Below, piece after piece: positions 41,930-54,749 of a stretch of DNA of 64,000 bases. The stretch's first letter is position 1. The number at the start of each line of letters is the position of its first letter. This DNA comes from Begonia masoniana (Eukaryota; Streptophyta; Magnoliopsida; Cucurbitales; Begoniaceae), in the NCBI GenBank assembly GCA_022432975.1, contig CM039510.1, positions 27,588,148 through 27,652,147 of the forward strand, given 5' to 3'. The position numbers were made by a program, and so were the translations under genes. The notes beneath the pieces are model-generated. The model was not told the DNA's origin and searched no databases. It saw nothing but the letters and a program-made list of their open reading frames with translations.

Positions 41930-43526
41930 TCTTTTTCTCCTCTCACTCCTAAGACGATATGCTGCAAATAAGGAAGGAGAATCTCCCATCAATGCATAGT
42001 ATATTACACTTAAATAAGGTAATTCATAATTAAATCAATTGATACCTACCTCCCTAATTAATTTTGCGGATATCATACCTTCTCTATCTTTTTTTTGTAT
42101 CACTTTCTCTTTTTTCTCTTTATTTATTTTGTCATAGTGGACCTACTTCCTTTTGATTTAAGTAGATTCCTTTTGATTTTAGCAAAAAGGATTGAGAAAT
42201 TATAAGAAAATAAATATAATTTGAGAATAAAAGATGTAAATGATGGTTAAGCAATGAATTGTGACAATTGAGTTGTAAAAAAAAGAAAAGTTGAGGATCT
42301 TATCTTAAATGACTTCACTTAGAAGGATATTAAATTAAATAATTACAATAAAAGGTGTGATAGAGAGGGCGGTGGGCCTCAAAATAATGGGTGCCCACGT
42401 GAGATGTTGGGAAAAGTATGGGATAACATGCAATGGATGAATCCTATAATTTGACTTATATGCCCTTTCACATGGGTCCCACACGTTTTACCAGCTGTCA
42501 CCTCGCCCCACACCTCTTACCTGGTATTAACTTAGGAAGTTATGTCATCTTGCGAGTGAATGTGAGACAGATGTAGCAAGTAAGATAGCTCAAATTCAGA
42601 TTCACTCTTAATTTTTTGGACTTCTTTGTTTTTGCCATTGAAATGGTTAAAAACACACACTTATCAATACGTTAAAAGGGGTTGTAATAGTCTATGATGA
42701 AAATGTGGAAGAAGATTGTTAGTCATAGTTAGAAAAATTCTTCGTACAAAAGATTTGTTACTTAGTTGAGGTTTCTAAATGTACAAAAGAAGAGAAACCA
42801 TGAGGAGATGGGTTCGAGTAGAGAGAACCAATTATGAAGTTACAAGTGTAGGGTAAAGCAACATGTCAAAAATTAAGATGACACATCACTATTGAGACGA
42901 ATTTTATAACATTTAAATTTATTTTATTGTCTTAATAAAATTTAAAGTTTATTTTGTTAAAAATAAAATTTGAAATACTATTTGTCAGGACTCTCTAAAT
43001 TTGAGAGTCAAAATACAATTTATCTTATTTTCTATGATGATTTAGAAACTCTTCAATGATTTTTTACGTATATACAGGCAGAAAAACTACCTTATATAAT
43101 TGATTTGTATAATTTGCATTGACTAAGGTAAAAAGACTTGAAGCCTTTTTTTTTTTTTATAGCATGATTAAGATAACATCAAGAAGTTGTTTACAATTAT
43201 TAAAGACACCTGAAATATGAATATCAAATGTGCAATAACTCATGCTCGTTGTTCCTATAGTTGAAGGGCAATCACTTGCTCTATGATGAAATTATTAAAA
43301 AAATGAACGCAATTAGACATGCCTAAGCTCGATGCAAATAGTAAGATCATCATCTCCATGATGGAGTGGAGTAAAAACTACATGTTATTTGAATCGAATG
43401 AGACTTACATTACAATTACCTGAATATGAGGATTGAATTGATAGTCATTGAAAAATCTTTGAATTATCCAATCTTTGAATTATCCAATGGGAGATGAACT
43501 ATTCTTCAAATAAACAAAAATAAATA
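41930..43526. other. AT-rich intergenic DNA
   Basis: No coding region is recognised. It contains a T-tract near 43147-43159 and GTGGGCCTC/CCCACGTGAG and GGTCCCACACG words (about 42370-42490). It may include the continuation of the sequence split by the MULE. Confidence 0.45.
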
Positions 43527-44360
43527 GGTAATTATCTATTTGAACCATGTACTATGCACTATGTTTCAGTTAGCCCCCTGTACTAAAAAAACCGGCAAAC
43601 CGAACCCTGTACTTTGATTCTGTTATCAGTTTTGATCTTCTATCAACAATTTCATTAAATCCTCATTTAAAAAATTATCAAACGATATTGGATTCACTTG
43701 AAATGTTTACCACATGTTTACTACTTAATAAAAAAATAATCTGAAAATTTTCGTGACTTTTTAATACATGTACGATTTATTGTAATTTTATTTTAGTATT
43801 TTATAAAAATATTATAATAAATCATACAAATTTTAGAAAATCAAGAAAAACTTTCTATTATCTACCTATGATAGGTTGAACATGTTTCAAATAAATCAAA
43901 TATCGTTTATTATTTTTTAAAAAATTAATTTATAAAATAAAGAAGAAACTGAGATTAATTTAAAAAAATACCAAAAGATATTGGATTTATTTGAAACTTT
44001 TTCCACATGTTTACCACATCACGAGTAGATAAGAGAAAAAATTCGTCATTTTCTAAAACTTGTATGATTTATTATAATATTTTTATAAAATACTAAAATA
44101 AAATTACAATAAATTATACATGTGTTAAAAAATAACGAAAATTTTCAGATTATCATCTCATTAAGTAATGAACATGTGGTAAAACTTTTAAGTGAATCAA
44201 TATTGTTTGGTAATTTTTAAATGAAGGTTTAACGAAATTATTGATAGAAGGTCAAAACTGATAACAGTATCAAAGTACAGGATTCGGTTTGCCGATTTTT
44301 TTAGTACAAGGAACTAACTGATATACAGTGCATAGTACATGGTTTAAATCGATAATTACC
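43527..44360. mobile_element. Fold-back element related to the SKS-intron element
   Basis: GGTAATTATC at 43527 mirrors GATAATTACC at 44351-44360. The arms (about 150-200 bp) share ACCATGTACTATGCAC, CGGCAAACCGAA and CTGTTATCAG words in inverted order. The core has the same TCAAACGATATTG / TTTACCACATGTTTACCACA phrases as 20800-20850. Flanks are AAATAAATA-like on both sides, but the exact TSD is unclear. There is no ORF. Confidence 0.75.
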
Positions 44361-45777
44361 CAAAATAAATATATGACAAGAAGTGAATATGTAGATAAGA
44401 ATATGGTATATCTATATTTCTATATTTGGTAATTTGTAGAGGTTGATATGTCAAACTCTTCATGTTCATTCAGTGTAGAGAAAAGGATGGGGCTGAAGTG
44501 ACTCCTCTTCGTCCATGCTATTATTTGTTCTCCTTGTATATGTGCTACATTTTCCATATAAACTATACATGCGCACATGTCAACAAAATAATCATCGTTG
44601 AGATAAAATTTGTTCAGCTAATTTTTTCAAATTGTGCATTTTCGAACCGAATTAAAATAAAATTTGCATTACGAGCTCTAATCATAAACCTAATCCCATC
44701 CTAGATGTGTAGTCAAACAGACCATTTTGTGTCGAAATTAGGGCTTCAAATTTGCTTCTTAATGGTGCATAATCATAATAAAAGCATAAAGCTTATGAAG
44801 ACCACTTCCAAAGAACTCACCTGATAGGACCACATTTCTAAACTAGATCAGAAGTTAGTTAAAATTAGTAGAAGAGTTGTGATTGAAGTGTACAAGGAAA
44901 AGAACGTGGAAATAGAAAAAGATAGACTGTTGTTAGAGAAAAAGTTAGAGGAAGAGACTCTAGAATCTTGAAATTCTAGAAGTAAATTGTAGTGCTCGTT
45001 TTTTTTTTTTTTTTGTGAATTTTTAAAAAAGACGATTTTTTTTTTTTCATTTCTATTAATTAGTATCAAAGCATTGATTGCTTTGAAGGGACTACCATGG
45101 TTTGGTATTGAGAGTAATATGACACACAACGACTATTGTGGCTTGTGAGAAATATGTTGAAGTGAAAGCGCACAATATAGTAACAAGTGATCTAATGATT
45201 AAGTTTGATTATCATACTTACAAAGATTAGTGTATAAATTTTTTCTATAAAATCAATTTAAAACTTCTATTTTAAAATGTAACAAAAAAGATTAGATTTT
45301 TAAGATGAGATTGTAAAAAGAGAAAAGAAACAAATAAACAAATACATGAGAAGAGAGATTGATAATTAATTACTGCTTTATAATTTTTCATTTAGGTGTC
45401 ACAAAATTTTTACAACAATATCAATTAGCTAACTTAAAATTTACCACATAACACAATAATATGTTGAAGTTCTATATTAATTTCTTTTGTTTGTTCTGTC
45501 ACATGTCTATACAAAGATATACTAAAAGATAAATATGAATTCCACAAGAGTTATGTGATACAAATCTATATGTTTATAGTAACTACGTGAAAATGCAAAC
45601 TTTATGTCTAAAGCTAACAATCATACATTATTCAACACAAGTTCTCAAATTTAAGCTACCATTCGTCACGTATAAAAAATAATTTATGATTAGATAATCG
45701 TCATTTTTATGATAATGATAATTATAATTATAGACTCTGTGAAAGTAAAAGTCTAATTTCCCTTTCTCAAATTTGAT

Positions 45778-45814
<37 letters not shown>

Positions 45815-46213
45815 TTTATGTGAGAAGGTTTAGTTTTGAAGGTTTAGAATATGGTCATTCATAGGAAAACGAGAACCCATCGTTGAAGCTTCAATCTTCA
45901 AAGGTAAGTTTCAATTTTTCTGGACTTGGTGATGGTGTTGATATTCTGAATAAGAATGAAATCTTATAACTTTTGGTCTATAATTCTATGCTTATATTGG
46001 CTGGGTTTGGGTATGATTTAATTTAGAAACAATAAATATGGATGAAAACAACAATGATGGCCGGATATAACGGTGTGACGAAGTTTGAGTGGTTGGCGTC
46101 AGTTCAGATGACGCTGAGCTGCAGTTCAGACCGCAATGGCCGCGGCCCAAGCCCTTGATGATCATTCTTGAGATTTCTTTGTTCACGTTTTGCCATTCCG
46201 AACCATGATTGAA
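44361..46213. other. AT-rich intergenic DNA with T-tracts
   Basis: Homopolymer T runs lie at about 44999-45014, 45037-45048 and 45781-45810. No host gene was recognised. A short gag-like start on the minus strand (M-A-K-R-E-Q at about 46195) belongs to the retroelement remnant described next. Confidence 0.45.
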
Positions 46214-46650
46214 GCTCTAATACCAATTGTAATGGTTGAAGGGGTTCCTCAACTGAGACTATGGGTTCTACATATTCTAACGTAGATAAAGTATAGGAAA
46301 TTGCTATGGATAATGAAGAAAAATAAAATAAAAGGGTGATTAAGGAAAGTGATGAAAAACGAACATTCTACAAAGAGAATTAGGGTTTCTTTGAATTTTT
46401 TCAGGTAATATCTAATATTTGTGGAGGATAATTAAAAAAGAAGAACCTAGTAAATCTTATTGGGTTAGTGGCAATAAAGGCCCGTATGGATAGTGAAAAG
46501 AGCCCAAGGAAAGAAGAAATTCTAAGTAAGCCTATTGGGCTAAGGAGGTTAAGGGCCCATTCAAAAAAAGAAAAGAAAAGATTTGAACTTGAGCAGATTA
46601 AAGGTGTGTCATTGGAAGGAAAGATATGATTAGATTACATTCCTAAACTA
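46214..46650 (-). repeat. Retrotransposon primer site and LTR remnant
   Basis: TGGTATTAGAGC on the minus strand (46225-46214) follows CATTACA (46234-46228), the layout of an LTR end plus tRNA-Met primer site. The LTR would lie to the right up to an uncertain limit. No other element parts are visible. Confidence 0.4.
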
Positions 46651-46891
46651 GATTGGAAATTAATAGAATTGTTGTAAATAGGGCCAAGTTTATCCATGAA
46701 ATTCGAACATAAAGTCATGCTCGAAGTTCAAGTAGCCAATGATCAGTTGCTCTCGTGTTCTTATTCTTTGCAGAGTAAATGCCTCTATGGCCTCAACCAA
46801 CAATCTTTGACAATTTGGCTATAATATATTTGGATACATTAGTATTATAAAAAATCATAATGAATTTGTTTATTGTCCGTCAATGGCATCC

Positions 46892-48928
46892 CTACCAATA
46901 GTCTTTACAAGAACAGCTTCCCCCCTCAAAACAATGAAACCTATTAGAATCTCTGATGATTATTTTTCTCTGCGAAATTTTGGAAATAAACTTAATAGCA
47001 GTATGGCAATCCACACAAGTTCTCAAGTTCTTAAAAACCTTCAATGGCGTCCCTTCAGGAGTTGATATGATTCCAAATGCAACTGCGAGTTTCTCACTGT
47101 GATAAGTCAGGTTTTGCTCCTTCTGCTCCTCTTCAACATCATGAAGTACAGAATTTGTGTCGGGAACAAAACCTTCTTCCTTCATCTTCTTCGCAATTTT
47201 CCCCAAAAACTCAAAAATTTCTCTGCATTTCCGATGAGTTTCATCTCCCACTAAGAAAACATGAATTTCTCTCTTGATTTCTATCCAACTCGAGCCCGGT
47301 TTCTTTACTACTCCTCTGTCTTCCATTTCTTTCCTCACTTTGCCAACCTCAACCCACATTCCAGACATAGCATAAATGTTGGCCAGAGTTACGTAAGTCA
47401 CTGTATTCTCCGGCTCAATATCAAATAACGCTTCGGCTGCCCGTTTAGCTAATTTGAGATTCCCATAAATTCGACAACCTCCAAGCAAAGAAGCCCATAC
47501 AAATTTGTCGGGTTTGAACGGCATTTTGTTCATTATGTCCTCGGCTTCTGCAAATCGTCTGGCACGAGCCAATAAATCGATTATGCAAGCGTAGTGATCT
47601 GAAGTATGTGATAAACCATGTTTTTCGCTTATTGAATAGAAATACTCCAGCCCTTTATCCACCAACCCAGCATGAGTACAAGCAGAGAGAACGCCAATAA
47701 AAGTAATATGATCGGGCCGAGTACCGGATTTTAGTAGCAAATCAAAGAGACAAAGAGCCTCATCTGGTTGGCCGTTTTGCGCAAGTCCATTTATGAGGGA
47801 AGTCCAAGAAACTAAATCAGGCTGAGGCATGCCATTAAACACCCTCTTGGCACTCTCAATGTTTCCACATTTTGAATACATATGTACTAGAGCACTTGTT
47901 GCAAACGAAAACGGGTCGGATCCTATTCGAATCATATAATTGTGAACTTGCTTACCCAGATATTCAACCCCGTGATTAGCACATGCGTTTAAAATGCCGG
48001 AAAAAGTGAACTCATTCGGCCTAATTCCTGTCTTCATAAACTGTCTGCACAACTTGAACCCTTCTTCTCTCTTCCCAACTTCAAAGTACCTATCGATCAT
48101 TGATGTCCAAGAAACGACATCTTTATTAGCCATCTTGTCGAAAATGTGTCTGGCTTCTTGAGTACTTCCACATTTTCCATATACATCTAAGAGGGCACTC
48201 CAAACCACCTCATCCGAGTCCAACCCTGTTCGAGTAATATGACAATGTATCTCCTTCCCCTTTCGCAGACTTGGAATTGCAGCTGAAGCGGCAAGAGCAC
48301 TAGAAACCGTAAATTTATTGGATTTTGAGTTTTCATTTCTCTGCATTGTTCTATACAAATCCAAGGCTTCTTTCGGCTGGTTGCATTGAACACACCCTGA
48401 TATCATAGACGTCCAAGAAAAATTATCTCTTTGAGGCATTTCATCGAACAGCATTCGGGCTTCGTCAAAGTTTCCAGCATTTATATACCCAGAAATCATA
48501 ATATTCCAGGAACACAAATCCCTTTCCGTCATTTCATCAAACATCTTACGTGCATCCACAATACTTCCGCATTTGGCGTACGTGTGCAGAAGACGATTAG
48601 CAATGAACAATCCGGGGACGAATCCAGATGCTTTGATGTGGTCATGAACTCTTCTTCCACAATCAAGAGCTCGATGATGATGACAAAACTGTAACAAAGT
48701 AGAGTATATCAAAGGAGAGGGTTTAGGAATGTGATTGAGCAGCTGAACCGCTTCACTTAAGAGATTTTGGTTGCAGAGGATATCAATGGCTTCTTTGAAC
48801 CTATTTTCAATGCAAAGGCGGGCTATAGTTCCATCTTTGAGAGAAAGAATTTGAGAAGAGAAAGAGAGAGGCCTAGTTGATAACTTGTGTGTGAGAGAAT
48901 GTAAACTTTTAAAGTTCAGGAGCTTCAT
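46892..48928 (-). CDS. DYW-type pentatricopeptide repeat protein
   Basis: This is a single-exon ORF of 678 aa with ATG at 48928. About a dozen PPR motifs of the P/L/S pattern (for example WNIMISGYINAGNFDEARMLFDEMPQRD, shown here only in part as LFDEMPQRD) run from about residue 65 to 480. They are followed by the E/E+ region and a full DYW deaminase domain: HSE at 610-612 and CVDCH with C638, C641 and H642 are the zinc and catalytic residues; HCF at 665-667, CSC at 672-674, and the terminal DYW at 676-678. Such proteins bind organelle transcripts and carry out or support C-to-U editing. The sequence strongly resembles Arabidopsis At4g37170 from memory; its target RNA is not deducible here. 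The N-terminus (serine/threonine and arginine/lysine rich, few acids) fits a mitochondrial or plastid transit peptide. It is intact. Confidence 0.97.
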   Translation of the reverse strand: MKLLNFKSLHSLTHKLSTRPLSFSSQILSLKDGTIARLCIENRFKEAIDILCNQNLLSEAVQLLNHIPKPSPLIYSTLLQFCHHHRALDCGRRVHDHIKASGFVPGLFIANRLLHTYAKCGSIVDARKMFDEMTERDLCSWNIMISGYINAGNFDEARMLFDEMPQRDNFSWTSMISGCVQCNQPKEALDLYRTMQRNENSKSNKFTVSSALAASAAIPSLRKGKEIHCHITRTGLDSDEVVWSALLDVYGKCGSTQEARHIFDKMANKDVVSWTSMIDRYFEVGKREEGFKLCRQFMKTGIRPNEFTFSGILNACANHGVEYLGKQVHNYMIRIGSDPFSFATSALVHMYSKCGNIESAKRVFNGMPQPDLVSWTSLINGLAQNGQPDEALCLFDLLLKSGTRPDHITFIGVLSACTHAGLVDKGLEYFYSISEKHGLSHTSDHYACIIDLLARARRFAEAEDIMNKMPFKPDKFVWASLLGGCRIYGNLKLAKRAAEALFDIEPENTVTYVTLANIYAMSGMWVEVGKVRKEMEDRGVVKKPGSSWIEIKREIHVFLVGDETHRKCREIFEFLGKIAKKMKEEGFVPDTNSVLHDVEEEQKEQNLTYHSEKLAVAFGIISTPEGTPLKVFKNLRTCVDCHTAIKFISKISQRKIIIRDSNRFHCFEGGSCSCKDYW

Positions 48929-49759
48929 ATTCCAGCAAGTAGACTAGACATTTTCCTACAAAAACTACTGAACGAGCCACGGTTGTTAAAGGCTTTTTAA
49001 TCAGGCTCAGAAGCCGGCCTGGAGGTTGACGTGGTCTGGTCCAACTGGGCCTGGTTCTAAGTCTGCGGGAGGGCCGACCAAGTTTTGATGGAATCTAGCG
49101 AGGCCCCCTAGAATCCAACAGAGGTACCACAGAGTACGGATGAGAAAAACCGAACTAGAACCAGGAATCGGACTAGAACTAGTGAAATCGGTCCGGATAT
49201 GGTCGGTTTTGAGCAAAATAAAATTGAAATGCGGTTCTATTTTAAAAGAACCGAATTTATTTGATTCGATTTTCTGTTTGGATCATTCAGAACCAATAGT
49301 AACCGAACCAAACCGATCAATTTAGGTTTTTTGAAAAAGCAATTGGAAACCCTGACAAATTAAAAAAATAAAAACCATCAGTTCACCGTCAGCCTTAAAT
49401 TCAATATATTTCTAATTTATTCTTCTAAGCCCTAATTTTTTCTTCTTCGTTCTCCCAAGTCTGAAGGCTGCTCTCTAGCCGACACTCGACAGGCGATAGC
49501 CGACAACAACTTTCGTTCCTTCGATAACTTCTCGAATCTCAACTCTCGACTCTCTAGCTGGCTGCTGCTGTTCTTTCTCCCACTAGGTACGTTCTATTCT
49601 ATTCTCTACCATTTTATTATTTTATCTCAAGATTTCATTTGAGATAAATGGTCATTCGCACTAATTTATTTGAAATCTGATAGATTCCATGTACTATGCA
49701 TTCAGGGACGTAGGAGTAGAAAACTGATGTAGACCAGAACTTACCATGACCATAGACAT
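48929..49759. other. PPR upstream region with hAT-like debris
   Basis: It includes the PPR promoter and, at about 49140-49330, a fragment rich in CCGAACCAAACCGATCAA and GGTCCGGATATGGTCGG words similar to the ends of the hAT element downstream. No gene is visible. Confidence 0.5.
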
Positions 49760-50900
49760 TAGGGGTGAGCAAAAACAGGTCCGGTCCGGTTTTAAAGAAA
49801 ATTAGAACCAAAATAATAAAATTTAGTTTTTAATTTTTAGGACCGGGATTATTTTAATTTTTTTAAGGACCGAACTAGAACCGGATCCGAATTTCGGTTC
49901 CGGTTCTGGTCTGGTTCCGATTTTCCCACTTAATTTTGTTTTTTAAGTTTCTGATTTAGAATATTGCACTACTCTAAATCTTCTCATACGAAATATGCTC
50001 AAATGATGTAATCTAAACTTACCTTTCTTAAAAAAACTGGTCTGCGCAAAATTAAGCTCCTCGACTGCTCAATATTTAGCAAATTTCAGTCAATGTTTGG
50101 TATATTCTAAGAGAAAGGCAATCTATTAACAACCAAAAATCAAGTCACCAACAATTAACCCTCTCAACATCGCACAATGTTGTTTTCTATCAATGGGTTA
50201 TTAAAACACGTCCAAGCATTTGGCACCCACAAGGCCACAAGATGAAATCATTTGTGTAATATAGCTAATCAAACACAAAAATGGCCATATAATCTTCAGG
50301 GTAGGATGAACATTCGAACCCAATGATAGTGCCAAGAAACACAGCTTTTTTTCCAGTAAAAACTCATGAAGAAAAAACGAGGCTTTCTAGTTTCTAAGAC
50401 ATAATCACACAAAAACATAAAATCAGAAGTCAAAAGTCACCTACAAAAAGTCGAAATCATAAGTCGGCGACTGCGATCTGTGAAGTGCGAGCAAAAATTT
50501 GGGCGTCGGCGACTGCGATCTGTGAAGTGCGAGCAGAGAGAGACAGACAGTTGTTGCCGGCTGGGCTGGGCGCTGGGCGACGAGAGACGGGAGACGGGAG
50601 ACGGGCGACGGGCATAGGGTTTGCACTTCTCCGTTCGACTCTCCAGCGAGCGACGATTCTGATTCATGATTTCTGAAGAATGAAGTGAAGCGAGCCACAG
50701 CGCCAGGTAGGTTTTACTTTTAATTCGGTTCAGTTTTTTTCGGGTTTGTCTCACTAACCCGAAAAATCGAACTGAATTATTCGGTTCACCTACAAAAAAA
50801 CCAAATTTTGATTTTTTTAATTGCAAAACCACCCAGAACTGGACTAAATTTTCGGTTCTAATCCGGTTTTTCTGTCCGGTCCGGTTTTTGCTCACCCCTA
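49760..50900. mobile_element. Non-autonomous hAT element (1141 bp)
   Basis: Terminal inverted repeats TAGGGGTGAGCAAAAAC and GTTTTTGCTCACCCCTA style ends are flanked by the perfect 8-bp direct repeat ATAGACAT (49752-49759 and 50901-50908), the size hAT elements make. Subterminal GGTCCGGTCCGG words recur on both arms. The interior has no transposase; it contains a 45-bp tandem pair around GGCGACTGCGATCTGTGAAG (about 50465 and 50508). Confidence 0.92.
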
Positions 50901-51946
50901 ATAGACATACCATGACCATGCATCGGGTAAGGGGACAGAGGTTTTAGGCTTTCCTTTCTGAAAGGATGAAGAGATAGGGAATACCTAAAAGTACTCCTAA
51001 GGTATTTTGTAAGCTAGCTGTTCTTGTCTACGTCAGTTTATTTGAAAATTATTATCTGAACCCATAATTTTGCCGATGGTTTAGGCTTTGGTTAACGTTT
51101 GTGTTGTTGCTATTGTATGTAAGTTGTTAAATGCTTTAATTTGGATGGAATTGCGGAATGCTTTTGTATGTAAGTTGTGAAATGATTTTACAGTAATCTC
51201 GTTACAGAATTTGTATGCGTGGGAAAAACCATGTTTAGAATGGGAAAATCCATGTTGACATGGGAAAATGGAAAAATGTTTACAGCATTTTAATTTTCAA
51301 CAATATTAGAAAAAAAATTTCAACAATATTTGTATACATGGGAAAAACTGGAACTGGATCAAATTTTTGGTCCGGTCCTCAAATTTTTTTTTTTACAAAT
51401 TTTGGTCCTAAAAATTAAAAACCAAAAAACATTGGTCCGGTCCTATTCTCTCTTAAAATTGAAACGAATCGGACCATGATCACCCCTACAACATAGGTTC
51501 GACGACCATCGACCTCCCCTTGGGGGAGCTAGCCAGGCGTGCCCGACCTTAGTTTTGACTTGGGCCTCTCATCAGGTGGTCGGGTCAGCACAACTACTGA
51601 TGAAGCTGGGTTTTTAGCAAGATTATGACACTCCTTTCCATGCCAATACAAGTATGAAAAATAAAATTCAACTAAATCAATAGTAATGAATTCAGTATTG
51701 ATAATGATAATTGTACGGGCAAAGTGAAATTAAATTTAAATTTTCGAACCGATGAAATAGGTCCAATTCGATTCAATTTCAATGTTTGAAATATCGATTT
51801 AGGAACCAAACTAAGTAAAACAAGTGATTGATTAGATTGTTTGTTCTTTTATTCTAAAAATCGATCGGAACCAAAACAAATTATATTTTTATATAATTTT
51901 TAAGTCTAAAATCCATTTTAAATCTTCTAACTATGAGAGTCCGGAC
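50901..51946. other. Intergenic with an old hAT-like fragment
   Basis: Between about 51345 and 51487 GGTCCGGTCCTC, TTGGTCCGGTCCTA and ATGATCACCCCTA words resemble a decayed relative of the hAT element. The rest is AT-rich without features. Confidence 0.5.
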
Positions 51947-53180
51947 TGTATGATTGAATTAACTTGGGGGGTTGAATTATGTTATTAAAATTTTTTTATG
52001 ATTAAGACTATGTTAGTTTGCAAGCGTAAGTTATTTTCAATTGTCTTTTAATTTGATAATTCAAAAGATAATATCAAGCACAATTACAATAATAGAAGAA
52101 AAGAGAAAGAAAGTGTAAACTAATTTGTTAACGTGATTCGACCAAATTTACCTACGTCAGTGCTTTAAGACTTTTCCTCGAAGATTTCTTTTCAACTAAA
52201 CCTCTTGATTTGAAATAGATTGCCTTCCCAGCGTCAATCCAGAACCTTACATGTGACTTACTTTTTCTTAGAATGTTGCCCTTTGCTCTTTCATCTTTAT
52301 ATAAGAATAAATGTTTGAAATGGAAACAAACAATTTCACACTCTCTAAACAATTGAAATCTCAAGTTAAACTAGGAGAAGTGTGATTCAATTTAAGGCTC
52401 AGAATCTCAAGTGAAAATGATAGTATTTTGTTATGAAGTCCAGGTTCTGTAATTTGCATAATGCAACTTGCCTCTATTTATAGATGCCTTCAGAAAAACA
52501 TAATACCAATCGACTACCCAACTCAATCGGTCGACACTTTTATGACCGTTGTACAATTTTTAAAACGTTATGAACAACTCGATAGACCCTTTAGTATACT
52601 GCATTAGTCAACACTTGAGAGAGCGGTCGACACTTTGAGCATTCGAGTTTCTTGAAACAGTTCTTTAGTTTGTGGCATGTGTTGATCCTTCATTGTTTGG
52701 TAAACAGCAGGGGTCAACGCGTCTCAGACATGTCGACACTTTGAACTATTTGGAATTCATCTCAACATTAAGTTGATCGACCCTTGCTGGATGGGTCGAC
52801 ACTTTGAGCTCTCTGGAATTCTTTTAAGCATTACACTGATCGACACTTTGCTAGATCGATTAACACTTTTAGCTCTTAGGTTTTTGAATAGTTTTTTCAC
52901 AAATTGACATGCATATCTCCTTTTATTTTTTTCCCCTCTTCAATCCCAAGTTAAGGGTGAGTCCCATGCGTCAGTTTGTGGATCACAATCATGCAAGCCC
53001 TATGAACTTTAGCATTAATGGAGAGGATTTAAATACACACATTAGCATAACCAAATACCCTTATTCAAGAGTATTTCAAAATAAGATAAATAATTGAACT
53101 TTATACATAATTAAACAATAAATAATCTTAGAATTAATTAACTAATTTAACAAATAAGGTTAATTTTCTTAAACTAACAT
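51947..53180 (-). repeat. Sirevirus-like element 2 3' LTR (about 1.23 kb)
   Basis: On the minus strand it starts TGTTAGTTTAAG after AAAAAATGGAGAGA and ends near AATCATACA, with ATAATTCAACCCCCCAAG close to the end, as in element 1. Between about 52510 and 52870 it carries seven or so GTCGACAC / GTCGACCC type words. The CGTGGACGTAGG-type copia LTR box is degenerate at 52125-52160. Boundaries are approximate. Confidence 0.7.
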
Positions 53181-53639
53181 CTCTCCATTTTTTATGATGA
53201 CTAACATATGTTATTCTAAGTTGTTTATATGAGCTCTCCCCGTTAATATATGCTACATTTCTTTTAATTTTATTGTTACAAATTGAGAGATATATATTCA
53301 TTTGACACAATTATTTCTCCCCCTTTTGTCATTATCAAAATGAATGAGAGTTAAAATATTAAAAAAAAAAAAATCAGCGGAGTAACATTTCTTTTTAGAC
53401 TCCCCTTTAGCCAAAGTAAATATGCATACCAACTCCAGAGCATAGCAAGTCAATACATAATAAGTAATCAAAAGAGTTACAAACATTTAGAACAAAAATC
53501 GACCAAAACCCTAAGAAACATCCCAAAATCATAGCAAGATAATTAAAAATATATTAATCCAAAACATGAGAAGATTATCAACACAAAATTTTCCAAAACA
53601 ACTAAAATACTAAGTCTAAATATCTGAAGGAGGAACATC
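53181..53639 (-). other. Degenerate polypurine tracts of Sirevirus-like element 2
   Basis: On the minus strand AAAAGGGGGAGA (53327-53316), ACGGGGAGAGC (about 53243) and AATGGAGAGA (about 53188-53179) match the multiple GGGGGAG tracts of element 1. The remainder is AT-rich. Confidence 0.6.
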
Positions 53640-54133
53640 TTCGGTTGTGGGAGGCATATTTGGATCAGATGTGGAGGGAGGTTAATCTTTGCAGGGATTG
53701 GTCCAAAAAGCATTTAAAAACTCTGCAACGCATTGATCAATGGATCTAAGTCTCATTGAGATCTCGGCTTGAAGGCACCAAAAGACGAAGCCTGATATGG
53801 AAGCGATGCTCTATGGTCGTACTAAGGTTGGATAGAAACGCTGCCATGAGATCAATCTTCTTTTCAAACCTAGATAGTCCACCTTGAGAGTGAACATGAT
53901 TAGAGCGAGGAGGGGACTATTGGATCAGAGCATCAACCATATCTGTGATGACCCGGATGTGTAAGTATGTGTGCAATGGCTGCACGAATTGGAACTCGGA
54001 TGGCGGTACGTCTGCGCGGGCAAACCGGAAGGTGACGGGTCGCAAAAAGAGGGTCGTCACAATCCCACATCACTTAGGGAAGTATGTGGAAATGAAACAT
54101 ATGTATAGAGACCCTCCCAAGATAGCAAGACGT

Positions 54134-54236
54134 GTTTTAGAGCACAATTGGCAACGGATTCCATAAGAACTCCGAAGTTAAAAGTGCTTCGGCGAGAGTA
54201 GTACCAGGTTGGGTGACCGACTGAGAAGTCCTCGCC
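54134..54236 (+). other. 5S rRNA-like segment of Cassandra LTR 1
   Basis: CATAAGAACTCCGAAGTTAA, GGCGAGAGTAGTACCAGG, GGGTGACC and GAAGTCCTCGCC follow the 5S gene order, including the box A, intermediate element and box C regions. Divergence at the ends shows it is not a ribosomal gene. Confidence 0.9.
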
Positions 54237-54548
54237 AAACAAAGCGGTGAGGGGAGGATATTGGGCTGCGGCCCAATCCCCAGAGCGGACAATCTGCTGG
54301 GAAAAACATGGAAATGTGGCCAATGAGGACGTTGGACCCCCGAGGGGGGGGGGTGATTGTGATGACCTGGATGTGTAAGTATGTGTGCAATGGCTGCACG
54401 AACCAGCACTCGGATGCGGTACGTCTGCGCGGGCAAACCGGAAGGTGACGGGTCGTAAAAAGGGGGTCGTCACAATCCCACATCACTTAGGGAAGTATGT
54501 GGAAATGAAACATATGTATAGAGACCCTCCCAAGATAGCAAGACGTGT

Positions 54549-54651
54549 TTTAGAGCACAATTGGCAACGGATTCCATAAGAACTCCGAAGTTAAAAGTGT
54601 TTCGGCGAGAGTAGTACCAGGTTGGGTGACCGACTGAGAAGTCCTCGCCAA
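54549..54651 (+). other. 5S rRNA-like segment of Cassandra LTR 2
   Basis: Same layout as LTR 1, with AAAGTGTTTCGG in place of AAAGTGCTTCGG in the box A-intermediate region. Confidence 0.9.
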
Positions 54652-54737
54652 ACAAAGCGGTGAGGGGAGGATATTGGGCTGCGGCCCAATCCCCAGAGCG
54701 GACAATATCTTGCTGGGAAAAAAAGAGTCGTTAGAAA

Positions 54738-54749
54738 TGGTATCAGAGC
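54738..54749 (+). other. Cassandra primer binding site (internal region 2)
   Basis: A perfect TGGTATCAGAGC lies 2 nt after the LTR end (GTTAGA, mutated from GTTACA). A second copy is at 55196-55207 in internal region 3. Confidence 0.92.

Noticed and set aside
44462..44704. Open frame of 80 aa near 44.5 kb
   Set aside because: AT-rich, no domain, no plausible splice partners.
50437..50919. Frame of 160 aa inside the hAT element
   Set aside because: It spans the TIR and an internal tandem repeat, with no hAT transposase motifs.
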